Assembly: GCA_007695015.1 (NCBI GenBank)
Contig: REEN01000058.1
Span: 47,895 to 111,894 of the forward strand
DNA from: Marinilabiliales bacterium
GTDB taxonomy: Bacteria; Bacteroidota; Bacteroidia; Bacteroidales; PUMT01
Direction: 5' to 3'
DNA length: 64,000 nucleotides
The number at the start of each line of letters is the position of its first letter. Position 1 is the stretch's first letter. The translations under genes and the position numbers were made by a program. The notes under the pieces are model-generated. The model made no database searches. It saw nothing but the letters and a program-made list of their open reading frames with translations, and was not told the DNA's origin. Shown here piece after piece: positions 9,994 through 19,102 of this stretch.

Positions 9994-11394
9994 ATGGCTG
10001 GTCGGTTAAAAGAATATGACAAAACATCGTATCTGTTTGAATTGTGCGAAAATGCCCTTCCGTCTGATTGGAACCGTATTATTGCTGAAAGCGGCATTGA
10101 AGAGGAAGCTGTGGTAAAGAATGTCCTGCGGCTTCTGGAGAACAGGGAAGAGGCTGAGATGTTTTTTGAGCGACTGACAGGCAGGATCGGATCAGAACTT
10201 GAGGCGGGCATAATCAGATACAGTGAAGGACAGATCATTGACAAATTCAGGATTAAGCAGCTGTTATCCGGAAGCAGGAAAGCTTCGGTATATCTTGCAG
10301 AGAGGGTTGACGGCCAGATCGAGCAGGAAGTTGCAATAAAGATTTCAGGATCACCTTCCGGCAATTCCCAGTCACAAAACAGATTCCGGACAGAACAGCA
10401 GATGCTGTCCCGCCTGAATCACCCAAATATTGCAAGATTCTTTGACGGAGGCATTACAGATGAGGGATACAGTTACCTGGTGATGGAATACATTGACGGT
10501 ATTCCGGTTGATGCCTATTGCAGGGAATCAAAGTTAAAACTGGGTGAACGCCTGAAACTGTTCCTGCAGGTGTGCGATGCTGTTCAATATGCACATGACA
10601 ATAAGATCATTCATAAAGACATAAAACCCGGGAATATTCTTGTAACCTCCGACGGGGTTGTCAAACTGGTAGACTTCGGAATTTCAATACCGGTCGATGA
10701 AAACGGCGCCCATTCCAATGAAGCTGCTTTTTCTGGTACAATAGGCTATTCAGCCCCGGAACAGTTTGGCGGGGGAAGGCTTTCTACTGCAATGGATGTT
10801 TACCAGATGGGCAAAGTATTGTATCTTTTAATTACAGGTTGTAATCACCTCTCACCAGCATCACAACCACGAGAATATGATCTGACCCCGGAAACACTGA
10901 AAAGGTTTTTAAAAGGTACATTCAAACGCCGGTTTTCCAATATGATATGCCGGGATATGGATGCCCTGTTATGCAAGGCACTTGCTGTTGATCCCCGATC
11001 CAGGTACCTGAGTGCATTGGCATTAAGGCAGGATATCGAAAGTATTCTCTACTGTCTGCCTCTAAAGGCAAGGGAACAGACCTCAAAATACATATTTGGA
11101 AAATATATCAGGAAACAAAAAGAACTGGTAATCCCCATAGCTGCCATGGCAGTCAACTTAATCTCCCTTTTATCAGTTTTGGTGTGGCAGAACCATGTTA
11201 ACCATGATTCTCCTGCAGGGTCCGGTGAAACCGGCCCGGATGGCAATATAACCCGGCCATATTACAAGAATCATATTGACAGCTACAAGCCTGGCCACCT
11301 GTCACCAGGAGTATCTTTGCCCTGGCCGGGATACTTACCGGAGCATACCGGCAATCGTAGCAACTCTCCTGAAGATCAAAACCACCCGCAATAA
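9994..11394 (+). CDS. Membrane Ser/Thr protein kinase paired with the sigma factor
   Basis: Hanks-type protein kinase of 466 residues. A helical N-terminal region (1-80) precedes the kinase domain (about 83-350). Visible motifs: VAIK with the ATP-binding lysine near residue 115, catalytic loop HKDIKPGN near 206 (HKD in place of HRD), DFG near 226, and a GYSAPEQF substrate-loop motif. The glycine-rich loop is poor: SGSRKASVYLAE lacks the usual GxGxxG. One hydrophobic span lies near 378-398, followed by about 70 Pro/Gly/His-rich residues outside the membrane. Many partners of TIGR02999 sigma factors carry a large TPR sensor after the membrane span; here it is absent. Probable target: the sigma factor just upstream, by context only. 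Confidence 0.88.
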   Translation: MAGRLKEYDKTSYLFELCENALPSDWNRIIAESGIEEEAVVKNVLRLLENREEAEMFFERLTGRIGSELEAGIIRYSEGQIIDKFRIKQLLSGSRKASVYLAERVDGQIEQEVAIKISGSPSGNSQSQNRFRTEQQMLSRLNHPNIARFFDGGITDEGYSYLVMEYIDGIPVDAYCRESKLKLGERLKLFLQVCDAVQYAHDNKIIHKDIKPGNILVTSDGVVKLVDFGISIPVDENGAHSNEAAFSGTIGYSAPEQFGGGRLSTAMDVYQMGKVLYLLITGCNHLSPASQPREYDLTPETLKRFLKGTFKRRFSNMICRDMDALLCKALAVDPRSRYLSALALRQDIESILYCLPLKAREQTSKYIFGKYIRKQKELVIPIAAMAVNLISLLSVLVWQNHVNHDSPAGSGETGPDGNITRPYYKNHIDSYKPGHLSPGVSLPWPGYLPEHTGNRSNSPEDQNHPQ

Positions 11395-11395
11395 T

Positions 11396-11434
11396 AATTC
11401 GGGGAGGCACACTGTTGGCATACCTCCCCGAATT
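11396..11434. terminator. Bidirectional terminator between convergent genes
   Basis: A perfect 12-bp inverted repeat, AATTCGGGGAGG at 11396-11407 and CCTCCCCGAATT at 11423-11434, with a 15-base loop. It begins right after the kinase stop codon and ends 43 bases before the end of the convergent lipoprotein gene. The flanking A/T runs are short, so termination strength is uncertain, but the symmetry and position suit ending both transcripts. Confidence 0.75.
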
Positions 11435-11477
11435 TCATATAACAAGGATCATCTCTCTTCATGTACCGTCTGACAGT

Positions 11478-13955
11478 CTACCTGAAGAAGCAGTTGCCGC
11501 CCTGATTTCCTTCGAACACATTTTCAGTGCAAAGATCGTCATTGACATCAGATTCGGCGCTTATAACGATACCGTAATCACCGCTGTTTCGGAATATACT
11601 GTTGGTAACACTGACCCTTGCAGCATCAGAACCGGTACGTCCACCGATAACAAGGTTGGCAAGCTGGTTATGGGTTGACCAGTAGCTCCCTCCTCCTCCG
11701 TATTCAATAATAACATTGTCAATTGTATTCTGTGAGCTCGGTGTATTACTTAACAACAATCCTTTCCACCAGCCTTCAACTTTTTCTGAACCTGTAAACA
11801 GTACCGGATCGTCAGATGTGCCTTCGATACTGATCACAGTGTTATCCCTGAAAGCCAGTCCGGCACCGTTTTCAAACTCAAAGACAGCACCGGCCTCAAT
11901 TGTCAGTTCAGTTTCGAAAATGCGCAGTTCTTCCCTTGCCCGGTAGGGTACATCCAGTTTGTTCCATGTTATATTTCCCGATGTTTCACCTTGTCTGACA
12001 ACAAGGATATGATCATTTCCATTGTTTCCGGTAAATGATGATCCACCATCCATAAAATGCATGCCGGACTGCCCCATGAACACGGGGGCTCTCATATTGT
12101 CAGTATAAATATTGCCCGATGATGCAGGCATTTCAGAACTGCTTGTCAGATGCAGACCATGTTCCTCACTATTCCTAAAAACACTGTTGGTCACGCGCAG
12201 TCGTGCAGCCTCGCTGGCAATTCTTCCCCCGATTACAAGATTTGCATATGTATTGTGAGTTGACCAGAATCCATTGCCTCCTGCATATTCTATGATTACA
12301 TGGTCAAGAACGTTCTGGGTGCTCATCGAGCCCTGGATGTTGAAGCCTCTCCACCATCCCGGTGTGTTTTCCGTTGCAGTAAACATTACGGGATTCCCTT
12401 GTTCACCGTGGGCACGTATGATTGCCCCATCTCTTACCTGGAAGTAAGTGTCGTTGTTAAAAGCAAACTCTGTCCCGGCTTCTATGGTAAGCTCAATTTC
12501 GGAGATACGGATCCTGTCATTCACGATATAAGGCACCCCGGAATTCTTCCATGTCACGTTCCGCACGTTGTAATCTCCTGAATAGATTACTATACCATCA
12601 GTTTCATTACCGGTATAAGCGGAGCTTCCATCAAAATACTCAATTCCGGTTGCCGGTATAATGCCACTTATCTTGTTTCCGGTATAGTTGTTATTTACGG
12701 AAGCAGGTAATTCAGAAGGATCTCTCACATATATTCCGGCATCGGCACTGTGCCTGAAGATGCTGTTTGAGACAGTTACACGGGCAGCTTCGGATGAGAT
12801 TCTTCCGCCAACAACCAGGTTTGCTGTTCGTGACTGTGTGGACCAGTATGTGCCACCACCACCGTATTCGATGATTACATGGTCAAGGATATTCGCAGTG
12901 CTTTGCGTCTCCCTGATCTGGACGCCTCTCCACCATCCCGGGGTCTCTTCAGTCGCTGTCAGCAGGATCTGGTCCTCTGCCGTGCCCTCTGCCGATATAA
13001 TACTTCCATCCTGTACAATGAGCGAAGCATCTTCTGCAAAACTAAGCCTGGTACCTGGGGCAATTGTTAGTGTTGACTGGTTCAATATGCGCATACGGCT
13101 GGTCACAAAATACTCGAACGGAGCCGACAAGACCAGGTCTTCGCTGAAGTCGCCCGATATCTTTAACGGCGGAAGAAGTACTGCATTAATAACATGCACG
13201 ATTCCATTTACTGCATGAATATCAGCCGAACTTATTAAGGCATTATTGTTAAGGAATATCTCCTCACCGTCGACAGTAACAATTATTTCAGCTCCCTCAA
13301 GCATGGGTTTGAGTACTGACCCGCCCGCAATATCCGAAGCCCTGAGAATAGTTTCTCCTATTACGTGGTAAAGCAGTATATCAAGGAGGATATTATCGGG
13401 TATGTCATCCAAAGAATTGTAAGCGGATGCTGCAAACAGGTCCTCAAAAGCTTCATCGTTTGGAGCCATGAGGGTAAGTGACAAATTTTCATCTGAAAGG
13501 AATGCAACAAGTTCAGGAAATCTTAAAACTGCCTCGGTAAGAATGGAAAAACCTTCAGTATTTTCTGCAAGTTCAAAAATGGTTGCCATGTCACTTGCAT
13601 CAATGGCCAGGATATTGATTTCATCGCTGTCGGAGCCATAATCGTTCTCAACAGTAAGCCTGATTGAATACTCACCTTCAATGTCCGGGGTAAACCTGGC
13701 CGTAATTGAGGCAGCATCAACTATTACAGCTTCGCTCCCTTCGGGAGTTGTAACAAAAGACCAGTCCGCCTGGAAGCCTTCTCCCGACTCATCAACAGTG
13801 CCGGTCCCGTCCAGAATTACCTCTTCACCCGCAAAAACCTCCCGGTCATCTCCTGCATTTGCTATTATGCCGAAATCGGGTGAAACCTCATCATCCTCGC
13901 AGGATGTAACAAAAAACAACAAAACCGTGAATATAAGTCCAAAAACCTTTTTCAT
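11478..13955 (-). CDS. Lipoprotein with PKD-like, fasciclin and beta-helix repeat domains
   Basis: Surface or periplasmic lipoprotein of 825 residues. I start at the ATG at 13955: the signal peptide MKKVFGLIFTVLLFFVTSC ends in a lipobox with the lipidated Cys19; upstream in-frame codons add unrelated residues. Next comes a PKD/Ig-like domain (about 20-125), then a fasciclin domain (about 130-265, with a NGIVHVINAVL block). The rest is three copies of a roughly 170-residue right-handed parallel beta-helix unit, each starting with LTIEAG or LTIAPG, passing WW(R/K)G, DHVIIEY or DNVIIEY, ANLV(V/I)GGR, and ending SIFRNS-like. Such folds bind carbohydrate or mediate adhesion; the ligand is unknown. 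It lies 110 bases after the cytochrome peroxidase gene on the same strand, so co-expression is possible. No type IX sorting domain is seen at the C-terminus. Confidence 0.85.
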   Translation of the reverse strand: MKKVFGLIFTVLLFFVTSCEDDEVSPDFGIIANAGDDREVFAGEEVILDGTGTVDESGEGFQADWSFVTTPEGSEAVIVDAASITARFTPDIEGEYSIRLTVENDYGSDSDEINILAIDASDMATIFELAENTEGFSILTEAVLRFPELVAFLSDENLSLTLMAPNDEAFEDLFAASAYNSLDDIPDNILLDILLYHVIGETILRASDIAGGSVLKPMLEGAEIIVTVDGEEIFLNNNALISSADIHAVNGIVHVINAVLLPPLKISGDFSEDLVLSAPFEYFVTSRMRILNQSTLTIAPGTRLSFAEDASLIVQDGSIISAEGTAEDQILLTATEETPGWWRGVQIRETQSTANILDHVIIEYGGGGTYWSTQSRTANLVVGGRISSEAARVTVSNSIFRHSADAGIYVRDPSELPASVNNNYTGNKISGIIPATGIEYFDGSSAYTGNETDGIVIYSGDYNVRNVTWKNSGVPYIVNDRIRISEIELTIEAGTEFAFNNDTYFQVRDGAIIRAHGEQGNPVMFTATENTPGWWRGFNIQGSMSTQNVLDHVIIEYAGGNGFWSTHNTYANLVIGGRIASEAARLRVTNSVFRNSEEHGLHLTSSSEMPASSGNIYTDNMRAPVFMGQSGMHFMDGGSSFTGNNGNDHILVVRQGETSGNITWNKLDVPYRAREELRIFETELTIEAGAVFEFENGAGLAFRDNTVISIEGTSDDPVLFTGSEKVEGWWKGLLLSNTPSSQNTIDNVIIEYGGGGSYWSTHNQLANLVIGGRTGSDAARVSVTNSIFRNSGDYGIVISAESDVNDDLCTENVFEGNQGGNCFFR

Positions 13956-14065
13956 GTTTATTAAGTTTAAATTTAAATAGCATCGCTTTCTATTACTACA
14001 TACATGAAAAAGGCTCATCACGGCTCAAAAACCGTGAAAAATGTAGAAATTTGATTGCCGGGAGA

Positions 14066-15145
14066 TCAGTCGAAAACGGGAAGAGGCGTCGTTTCAGTTG
14101 AAGGAGGCAATACGGGAATAAGCCTGGCATATTCGGGAACTTCCCCCGAAAGGGATTCCATAAAACTTACAAGGTCGTTTAACTGGTCATCGGTAAGTTT
14201 AACATCAAGCTGAGACATGGCAACAACCCTGGTTGCCTCCCTCAGTGACCACTCGCTTCCGTCATGAAAGTAGGGGAAGGTTTCTGCAACATTTAAAAGG
14301 GAAGGCACTTTAAAGAAATGCTTATCCTCTTCCCGGCCGGTAAATTCAAACCTTCCAAGGTCAGGTTCAGCATCGCCGGAAAGTTCCCGGGGAGTTATAG
14401 ACTTTGCGAATGTATGGCCTCCAAGAGTCTCCCTGACATGGCATGTGGTACATCCGACATCAATAAATGTAACCAAACCCCGTAGTTCATCTTCGGAAAG
14501 TGCACTCATATCACCTTTCAGAAAGCTGTCAAATGGCGAAAAGGTAAGCAGTATCCGCTCAAATGCACCTATGGCGATGCCAACATTCTCATAAACCAGG
14601 GGCTCCTGCTGCTCAGGGAATGCCCTCCTGAAACGTTCAACATATTCAGGTATTGAACCAATAACTGCAAGAACATGCTCTTCCGACGAGGCCATTTCAA
14701 CGGGGTCAAGGATTGGCATAAGTGCCTGTGATTCAACATCCGGCTCCCTGCCGTCAAGAAACTGTGAACTATGCAACGCTGCGTTCAGCACTGTTGGAGC
14801 ATTTCTGGGACCTTTCTGCCACATGTGGCCGATTGATACAGGCAGATTATCGACACCTGCCAGGCCAAAATTATGACAGGTGTGGCAGCTGATCAGGCCG
14901 CTTTTGGAGAGTCTGGGTTCATAATAGAGCATCTTACCAAGCTCGATAAGCTCGTCACAAGCCTCTTCCCCTTCTTTGAATGCATTCTCAGGCATGGGTC
15001 GAAAAAAAACCAGTGCCTGTTCATGAATGACCTGTTCTTGACTCATTTCAGAAGGTCTTTGTCCGTTGCAATTACTGAACATGAAAATAATAAAAGCTGT
15101 CAGCGAACCGGAAAGCACCAATGCAGGAACCAAATGCGATCTCAT
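14066..15145 (-). CDS. Di-heme cytochrome c peroxidase (CcpA/MauG family)
   Basis: Probable periplasmic peroxidase that reduces hydrogen peroxide with electrons from the respiratory chain. Two c-type heme sites are visible: CHTCH near residue 86 and CTTCH near 231, at the spacing of the bacterial di-heme peroxidase family. Length 359 residues from the ATG at 15145; a TTG two codons earlier is the only extension. The N-terminus is a hydrophobic export signal ending at FSNCNG, which could serve as a weak lipobox. The enzyme could instead be a MauG-like oxidase, since heme ligands alone do not separate the two. Downstream on the same strand is the fasciclin/beta-helix lipoprotein. Confidence 0.88.
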   Translation of the reverse strand: MRSHLVPALVLSGSLTAFIIFMFSNCNGQRPSEMSQEQVIHEQALVFFRPMPENAFKEGEEACDELIELGKMLYYEPRLSKSGLISCHTCHNFGLAGVDNLPVSIGHMWQKGPRNAPTVLNAALHSSQFLDGREPDVESQALMPILDPVEMASSEEHVLAVIGSIPEYVERFRRAFPEQQEPLVYENVGIAIGAFERILLTFSPFDSFLKGDMSALSEDELRGLVTFIDVGCTTCHVRETLGGHTFAKSITPRELSGDAEPDLGRFEFTGREEDKHFFKVPSLLNVAETFPYFHDGSEWSLREATRVVAMSQLDVKLTDDQLNDLVSFMESLSGEVPEYARLIPVLPPSTETTPLPVFD

Positions 15146-15251
15146 TTTCAATGATTTGTGTTTTTAATGAATGCAATATATAAAAACATAAGGCATTTTT
15201 TATAAGATCATTCAAGGAAAGGCATCAATATATATTAAGATTAAATCCCGA

Positions 15252-15845
15252 TCAGGAGTGGCGTTCTTCAAGAACGTCAACGACGCTTTTGAGGGACTGT
15301 CCACGATGTCGCAGGAGAACCATCAGATGATACAACAGGTCGGCAGCCTCACCAAGTAATTCCCTGTCACGGCCGCCAACAGCTTCAATCACAAGTTCAA
15401 CAGCTTCTTCACCCACTTTCTGGGCAATCTTCTCCACACCCGACCTGAACAATGTTGTTGTATAGGATCCATCAGGCAACTCCCTCTTTCGCTGAGCAAT
15501 CACCTCATCCAGAACTTTAAGAAATCCGATATTCTTGTTTCTCTCTTCGCCAAAACAGGTATCACTGCCGGTATGGCATACCGGTCCGGCCGGCTCAGCC
15601 TTCAGCAACAGTGTATCACCATCGCAGTCCGTTGATATGGAGACAACCTTCAACCAGTTTCCGCTGGTTTCACCTTTAACCCATAGTTTCTTTCTTGACC
15701 TGCTGTAAAAGGTTGCCTTACCTGTTTTCTTTGTGAGGTCAAGAGCTTCCCTGTTCATCCAGGCATGCATCAGAACCTGCTTTGTCAGGGAGTCCTGGAC
15801 TATGACGGGAACCAGCCCGCCGCACTTTTCAAAATCTGTTTCCAT
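15252..15845 (-). CDS. hisIE: Bifunctional phosphoribosyl-AMP cyclohydrolase / phosphoribosyl-ATP pyrophosphatase
   Basis: Catalyses steps 3 and 2 of histidine synthesis. The HisI domain (about residues 1-105) shows the metal-binding CDGD, and cysteines in CHTG and DTCF; the HisE domain (about 108-197) shows the [10 protein letters not shown] pyrophosphohydrolase helix. At 197 residues it is the standard fused form. It is the last gene of the his operon, 5 bases after hisF. No convincing hairpin terminator follows; the 100 bases before the upstream-lying cytochrome peroxidase gene are AT-rich only. Confidence 0.96.
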   Translation of the reverse strand: METDFEKCGGLVPVIVQDSLTKQVLMHAWMNREALDLTKKTGKATFYSRSRKKLWVKGETSGNWLKVVSISTDCDGDTLLLKAEPAGPVCHTGSDTCFGEERNKNIGFLKVLDEVIAQRKRELPDGSYTTTLFRSGVEKIAQKVGEEAVELVIEAVGGRDRELLGEAADLLYHLMVLLRHRGQSLKSVVDVLEERHS

Positions 15846-15850
15846 GATAT

Positions 15851-16606
15851 TTATAATCTTACCGGTACATTGTTACTGCTTAAATATTGCTTTAAATCAG
15901 GTATTGATATCTCATTGTAATGAAATACACTGGCAGCCAGTGCGGCATCAGCCTTCCCCTCAGTAAAGGCCTCCAGGAAATGTTCGGGTTTTCCTGCTCC
16001 TCCTGAGGCAATTACAGGCACAGGTAACTTCTCCGACATAAGTGCAAGCTCCCTGCATGCATAGCCTGTTTTCACCCCGTCATGGTCCATTGATGTAAAG
16101 AGTATCTCACCCGCTCCCCTGTCGCACACCTCAGATGCCCATTCAAACAGTTCGCGGTCGGTCACTATCCGCCCTCCGCTTCTGTATACAACCCACTTAC
16201 CATCATGGTTCTTGGCATCAATTGCCACCACAAGGAACTGGCTTCCGAAAGATTTTGCCACCTGGTCGATCAGTGCGGGATCAAGTATCGCAGCTGAATT
16301 AACACTGATCTTGTCAGCCCCGGCCTCCAGCAGTATCCCGGCATCGGCAATTCCGTTCACACCTCCTCCAACAGTAAATGGTATGTTTATAGTCTCAGCT
16401 ACATTTCTTACAAGACCGGTCAGAAGCTTTCTCTTTTCATGGGTAGCTGTAATATCGAGGTAAACCAGCTCATCTGCCCCCTGTTCCGAATACCATGCAC
16501 CATGCTCAACAGGATCGCCAATCTCCTGCAGGTTAACAAAATTAACACCTTTCACAACCTTGCCGTCAAGTACATCCAGGCAGGGAATAATTCTTTTTGC
16601 AAGCAT
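15851..16606 (-). CDS. hisF: Imidazole glycerol phosphate synthase, cyclase subunit
   Basis: TIM-barrel cyclase that combines ammonia from HisH with PRFAR to give IGP and AICAR. The catalytic aspartates are visible in the canonical opening [15 protein letters not shown] and in [14 protein letters not shown] start at the ATG at 16606 (MLAKRII, 251 residues), which matches the universal N-terminus; a TTG three codons upstream is less likely. It sits 16 bases after hisA and 5 bases before hisIE. Confidence 0.97.
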   Translation of the reverse strand: MLAKRIIPCLDVLDGKVVKGVNFVNLQEIGDPVEHGAWYSEQGADELVYLDITATHEKRKLLTGLVRNVAETINIPFTVGGGVNGIADAGILLEAGADKISVNSAAILDPALIDQVAKSFGSQFLVVAIDAKNHDGKWVVYRSGGRIVTDRELFEWASEVCDRGAGEILFTSMDHDGVKTGYACRELALMSEKLPVPVIASGGAGKPEHFLEAFTEGKADAALAASVFHYNEISIPDLKQYLSSNNVPVRL

Positions 16607-16622
16607 ATCGATCAATTATCTG

Positions 16623-17345
16623 TTATACAAAGAAATTTTTAAGGTCGTCAAACCTGATTTTACCTTCATACCATGCCTTTCCAAAAACCACTGCCGGGAT
16701 ACCGGACTCATCAAGTAATCCTATATCACCTGCAGATCCGACACCTCCGCTTGCTATCAGGAAAAGGCCCGGATAGTTTTCCATGATTTTTTTGTACAGG
16801 CCTACCGAGGTCCCCGACAGCATCCCGTCACGCTCAATATCAGTGCAAAGAACAGTTGAAATACCCTTTTTCATCATTTTCCCGATAAATTCGATCAGGG
16901 GTATCCCGGCATCCTCTTTCCATCCGGAAATGACAATCTTTTCATCCCTGGCATCAGCAGCAAGCAGGATCCTATTTCCTGCATATTCTGCCAGCACCCT
17001 GTCCAATTCGTCTTCGTTTTTTACTGCCATACTTCCAATGCAAACCATTGATGCACCTGCACTGAATATGGACCTGACATCTGCCAGATCCTTTATCCCG
17101 CCTCCAAAATCAGTGAACAGGGCAGTTCTTGCCGAAATTTTTTCCAACACCTTCAGATGGGTCAGCCGGCCCTTGCCCGCACCTTCAAGATCGACTATAT
17201 GCAGTCGCCTGAAGCCAAGGTCCTCAAATTTTTTCGCCAGGTCAACCGGATCATCCCGGTAAATCGTTTTCGAATTGAAATTCCCCTTTTCAAGCCTGAC
17301 ACATTTGCCCTCTATCAGGTCTATTGCCGGTATCAGTTCAATCAT
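16623..17345 (-). CDS. hisA: ProFAR isomerase
   Basis: TIM-barrel isomerase converting ProFAR to PRFAR, step 4 of histidine synthesis. Catalytic Asp8 is in [16 protein letters not shown], and the second conserved aspartate is in [12 protein letters not shown]. 240 residues, standard length. Its ATG overlaps the hisH stop by 4 bases (ATGA type), which implies translational coupling. There is no sign of the dual HisA/TrpF form known from actinobacteria. Confidence 0.96.
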   Translation of the reverse strand: MIELIPAIDLIEGKCVRLEKGNFNSKTIYRDDPVDLAKKFEDLGFRRLHIVDLEGAGKGRLTHLKVLEKISARTALFTDFGGGIKDLADVRSIFSAGASMVCIGSMAVKNEDELDRVLAEYAGNRILLAADARDEKIVISGWKEDAGIPLIEFIGKMMKKGISTVLCTDIERDGMLSGTSVGLYKKIMENYPGLFLIASGGVGSAGDIGLLDESGIPAVVFGKAWYEGKIRFDDLKNFFV

Positions 17346-17932
17346 AATTGAATAAATCTTTGTAATATTTTTTCGCCGTAACTTCCTGATTTTTCAGGAT
17401 GATATTGCGTTGCAAAAAAATTATCCCGCTCAAGTGATGCTGAAAACCTGCACCCGTAATCACTGACGGCAGTAGTATTCATTACCTCGGGTACATAATA
17501 GGAATGAACAAAATAGACAAACTCCCTGCCGGCTGAATTGTCATAGAGATACCCACGGAGATCTTCCAGTTCATTCCATCCCATATGGGGAACTTTCCCC
17601 GTCCTGAACCTGACCACATCGGCATCAAAAATGCCGAGGCAACTTGTATTCCCTTCCTCGGAAAACCGGCACATAAGCTGCATGCCAAGACATATGCCCA
17701 ATACAGGCTGCTTCAGCTCTTTAATTACAGAATCAAGTCCCCTCTCCCTGAGATGCTCCATAGTGCCTGACGCTTCACCCACTCCGGGAAAAATGACCTT
17801 GCCTGCGTTTCTGATCTTTTCATGATCATCAGTTATCTCAGAAGATAACCCGAGTCGCTGCAGTGCAAAATCAACCGACCTGATATTGCCGGCATTATAC
17901 CTTATAATGACTATATCGTTTCTGCTATTCAC
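17342..17932 (-). CDS. hisH: Imidazole glycerol phosphate synthase, glutaminase subunit
   Basis: Class-I glutamine amidotransferase that feeds ammonia to HisF. The nucleophile cysteine is in LGICLGMQ near residue 79, and the His/Glu pair is in QYHPEKSG near the C-terminus. 196 residues. The start is a GTG at 17932; no better ATG exists upstream of the conserved IVIIRYNAGN block. The gene overlaps hisA by 4 bases. Confidence 0.95.
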   Translation of the reverse strand: MNSRNDIVIIRYNAGNIRSVDFALQRLGLSSEITDDHEKIRNAGKVIFPGVGEASGTMEHLRERGLDSVIKELKQPVLGICLGMQLMCRFSEEGNTSCLGIFDADVVRFRTGKVPHMGWNELEDLRGYLYDNSAGREFVYFVHSYYVPEVMNTTAVSDYGCRFSASLERDNFFATQYHPEKSGSYGEKILQRFIQL

Positions 17933-17967
17933 CTCAAGTGTGTTTGGTCCAATATTTTTTTTAACTA

Positions 17968-19092
17968 CTAAAGCATTCCCTTTGTCGTCGGCAACTCCTG
18001 GTTCAGTGGTTCCCTCCTCACAGCCATACGGATTGACCGTGCAAACGCCTTGAAAATGGCTTCTATCTTGTGATGTTCATTTTTTCCGGCAGCCCTGACG
18101 TACAGATTGCATCTGGCTTCTTCACTAAAAGAGTGGAAGAAGTGGGAAAACATTTCGGTAGGAACATCACCTATCTTTTCGCGATTGAAATCAGCCTCCC
18201 AGTTAAGCCATGACCGGCCGCCAAAATCAATCCCGCACAGAACTGCCGCATCATCCATAGGCAAAAAAAATCCGTACCGTTCAATCCCTGTTTTGTTTCC
18301 GAGAGCTTTAAGAAATGCCTGGCCCAGAGCCAGTCCCGTATCCTCGATTGTATGATGTTCGTCCCGGTGCAGGTCTCCCCTGACCCTTATATCCAGGTTG
18401 CAACCGGAATGTCTTGCGATCTGTTCCAGCATATGATCAAAGAAACCGAGCCCGGTTTCAATTTTAGATTTTCCTGTCCCATCAAGGGATAGATCAATCT
18501 CTATCTTCGTTTCAGATGTTTCCCTTCTGACAGTGGCAGTTCGCTCAGGCAGTAAAAGGTGCATGAAGATCTCATTCCATGAGGCTGTTACAAGTGAGCA
18601 ACTCTTTTCAAGCGAAGCCTGCCTGACCTCTGCAATTCTTTCCGGGCTGCCTATCAATATTCCTTTGCATCCAAGATTGTCAGCCAGCTGAATGTCAGTC
18701 AGCCTGTCTCCGATAACAAAAGAATTTCCCAGATCATAGTCCCCTTCAAGGTATTTGCCTAAAAGTCCTGTTCCGGGCTTCCTTGTAGGAAGATTATCTT
18801 CGGGTAATGACCTGTCGATCAGAATTTCGTCAAAAACAACGCCTTCATTTTCGAAAGCCTTGAGCATCTTTTCCTGGACTGACAGGAAATCCTCCTCAGG
18901 ATAACTTTCACTGCCAAGTCCGTCCTGGTTGGACACAATAACCAGCTCATAGTCCAGGTTTTTTCGAATATTGTACATCGCCCTGAATACACCAGGCAGG
19001 TATTCCAGCTTCGCGAGTGAGTCAACCTGATAGTCATCAGGGGGCTCAACTATCAGCGTGCCGTCGCGGTCAATAAATAATGCCTTCTTCAT
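17968..19092 (-). CDS. hisB: Bifunctional histidinol-phosphatase / imidazoleglycerol-phosphate dehydratase
   Basis: Carries out two steps: dehydration of IGP and, later, dephosphorylation of histidinol phosphate. The N-terminal HAD phosphatase opens with FIDRDGTL (DxD nucleophile). The C-terminal dehydratase has the paired metal-binding motifs DEHHTIEDTG and KNEHHKIEAIFKAFARS. 374 residues from the ATG at 19092, which matches the family start MKKALFIDRDG; the open frame upstream runs into hisC and is not used. This fused HisNB form is shared with enteric bacteria and some Bacteroidota. It begins 10 bases after the hisC stop. Confidence 0.96.
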   Translation of the reverse strand: MKKALFIDRDGTLIVEPPDDYQVDSLAKLEYLPGVFRAMYNIRKNLDYELVIVSNQDGLGSESYPEEDFLSVQEKMLKAFENEGVVFDEILIDRSLPEDNLPTRKPGTGLLGKYLEGDYDLGNSFVIGDRLTDIQLADNLGCKGILIGSPERIAEVRQASLEKSCSLVTASWNEIFMHLLLPERTATVRRETSETKIEIDLSLDGTGKSKIETGLGFFDHMLEQIARHSGCNLDIRVRGDLHRDEHHTIEDTGLALGQAFLKALGNKTGIERYGFFLPMDDAAVLCGIDFGGRSWLNWEADFNREKIGDVPTEMFSHFFHSFSEEARCNLYVRAAGKNEHHKIEAIFKAFARSIRMAVRREPLNQELPTTKGML

Positions 19093-19102
19093 CTGTCTGT
19101 TT

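Noticed and set aside
14018..14037. Hairpin TCACGG/CCGTGA between the cytochrome peroxidase and the lipoprotein gene
   Set aside because: The stem is only 6 bp and the T run is displaced from it, so I do not call a terminator.
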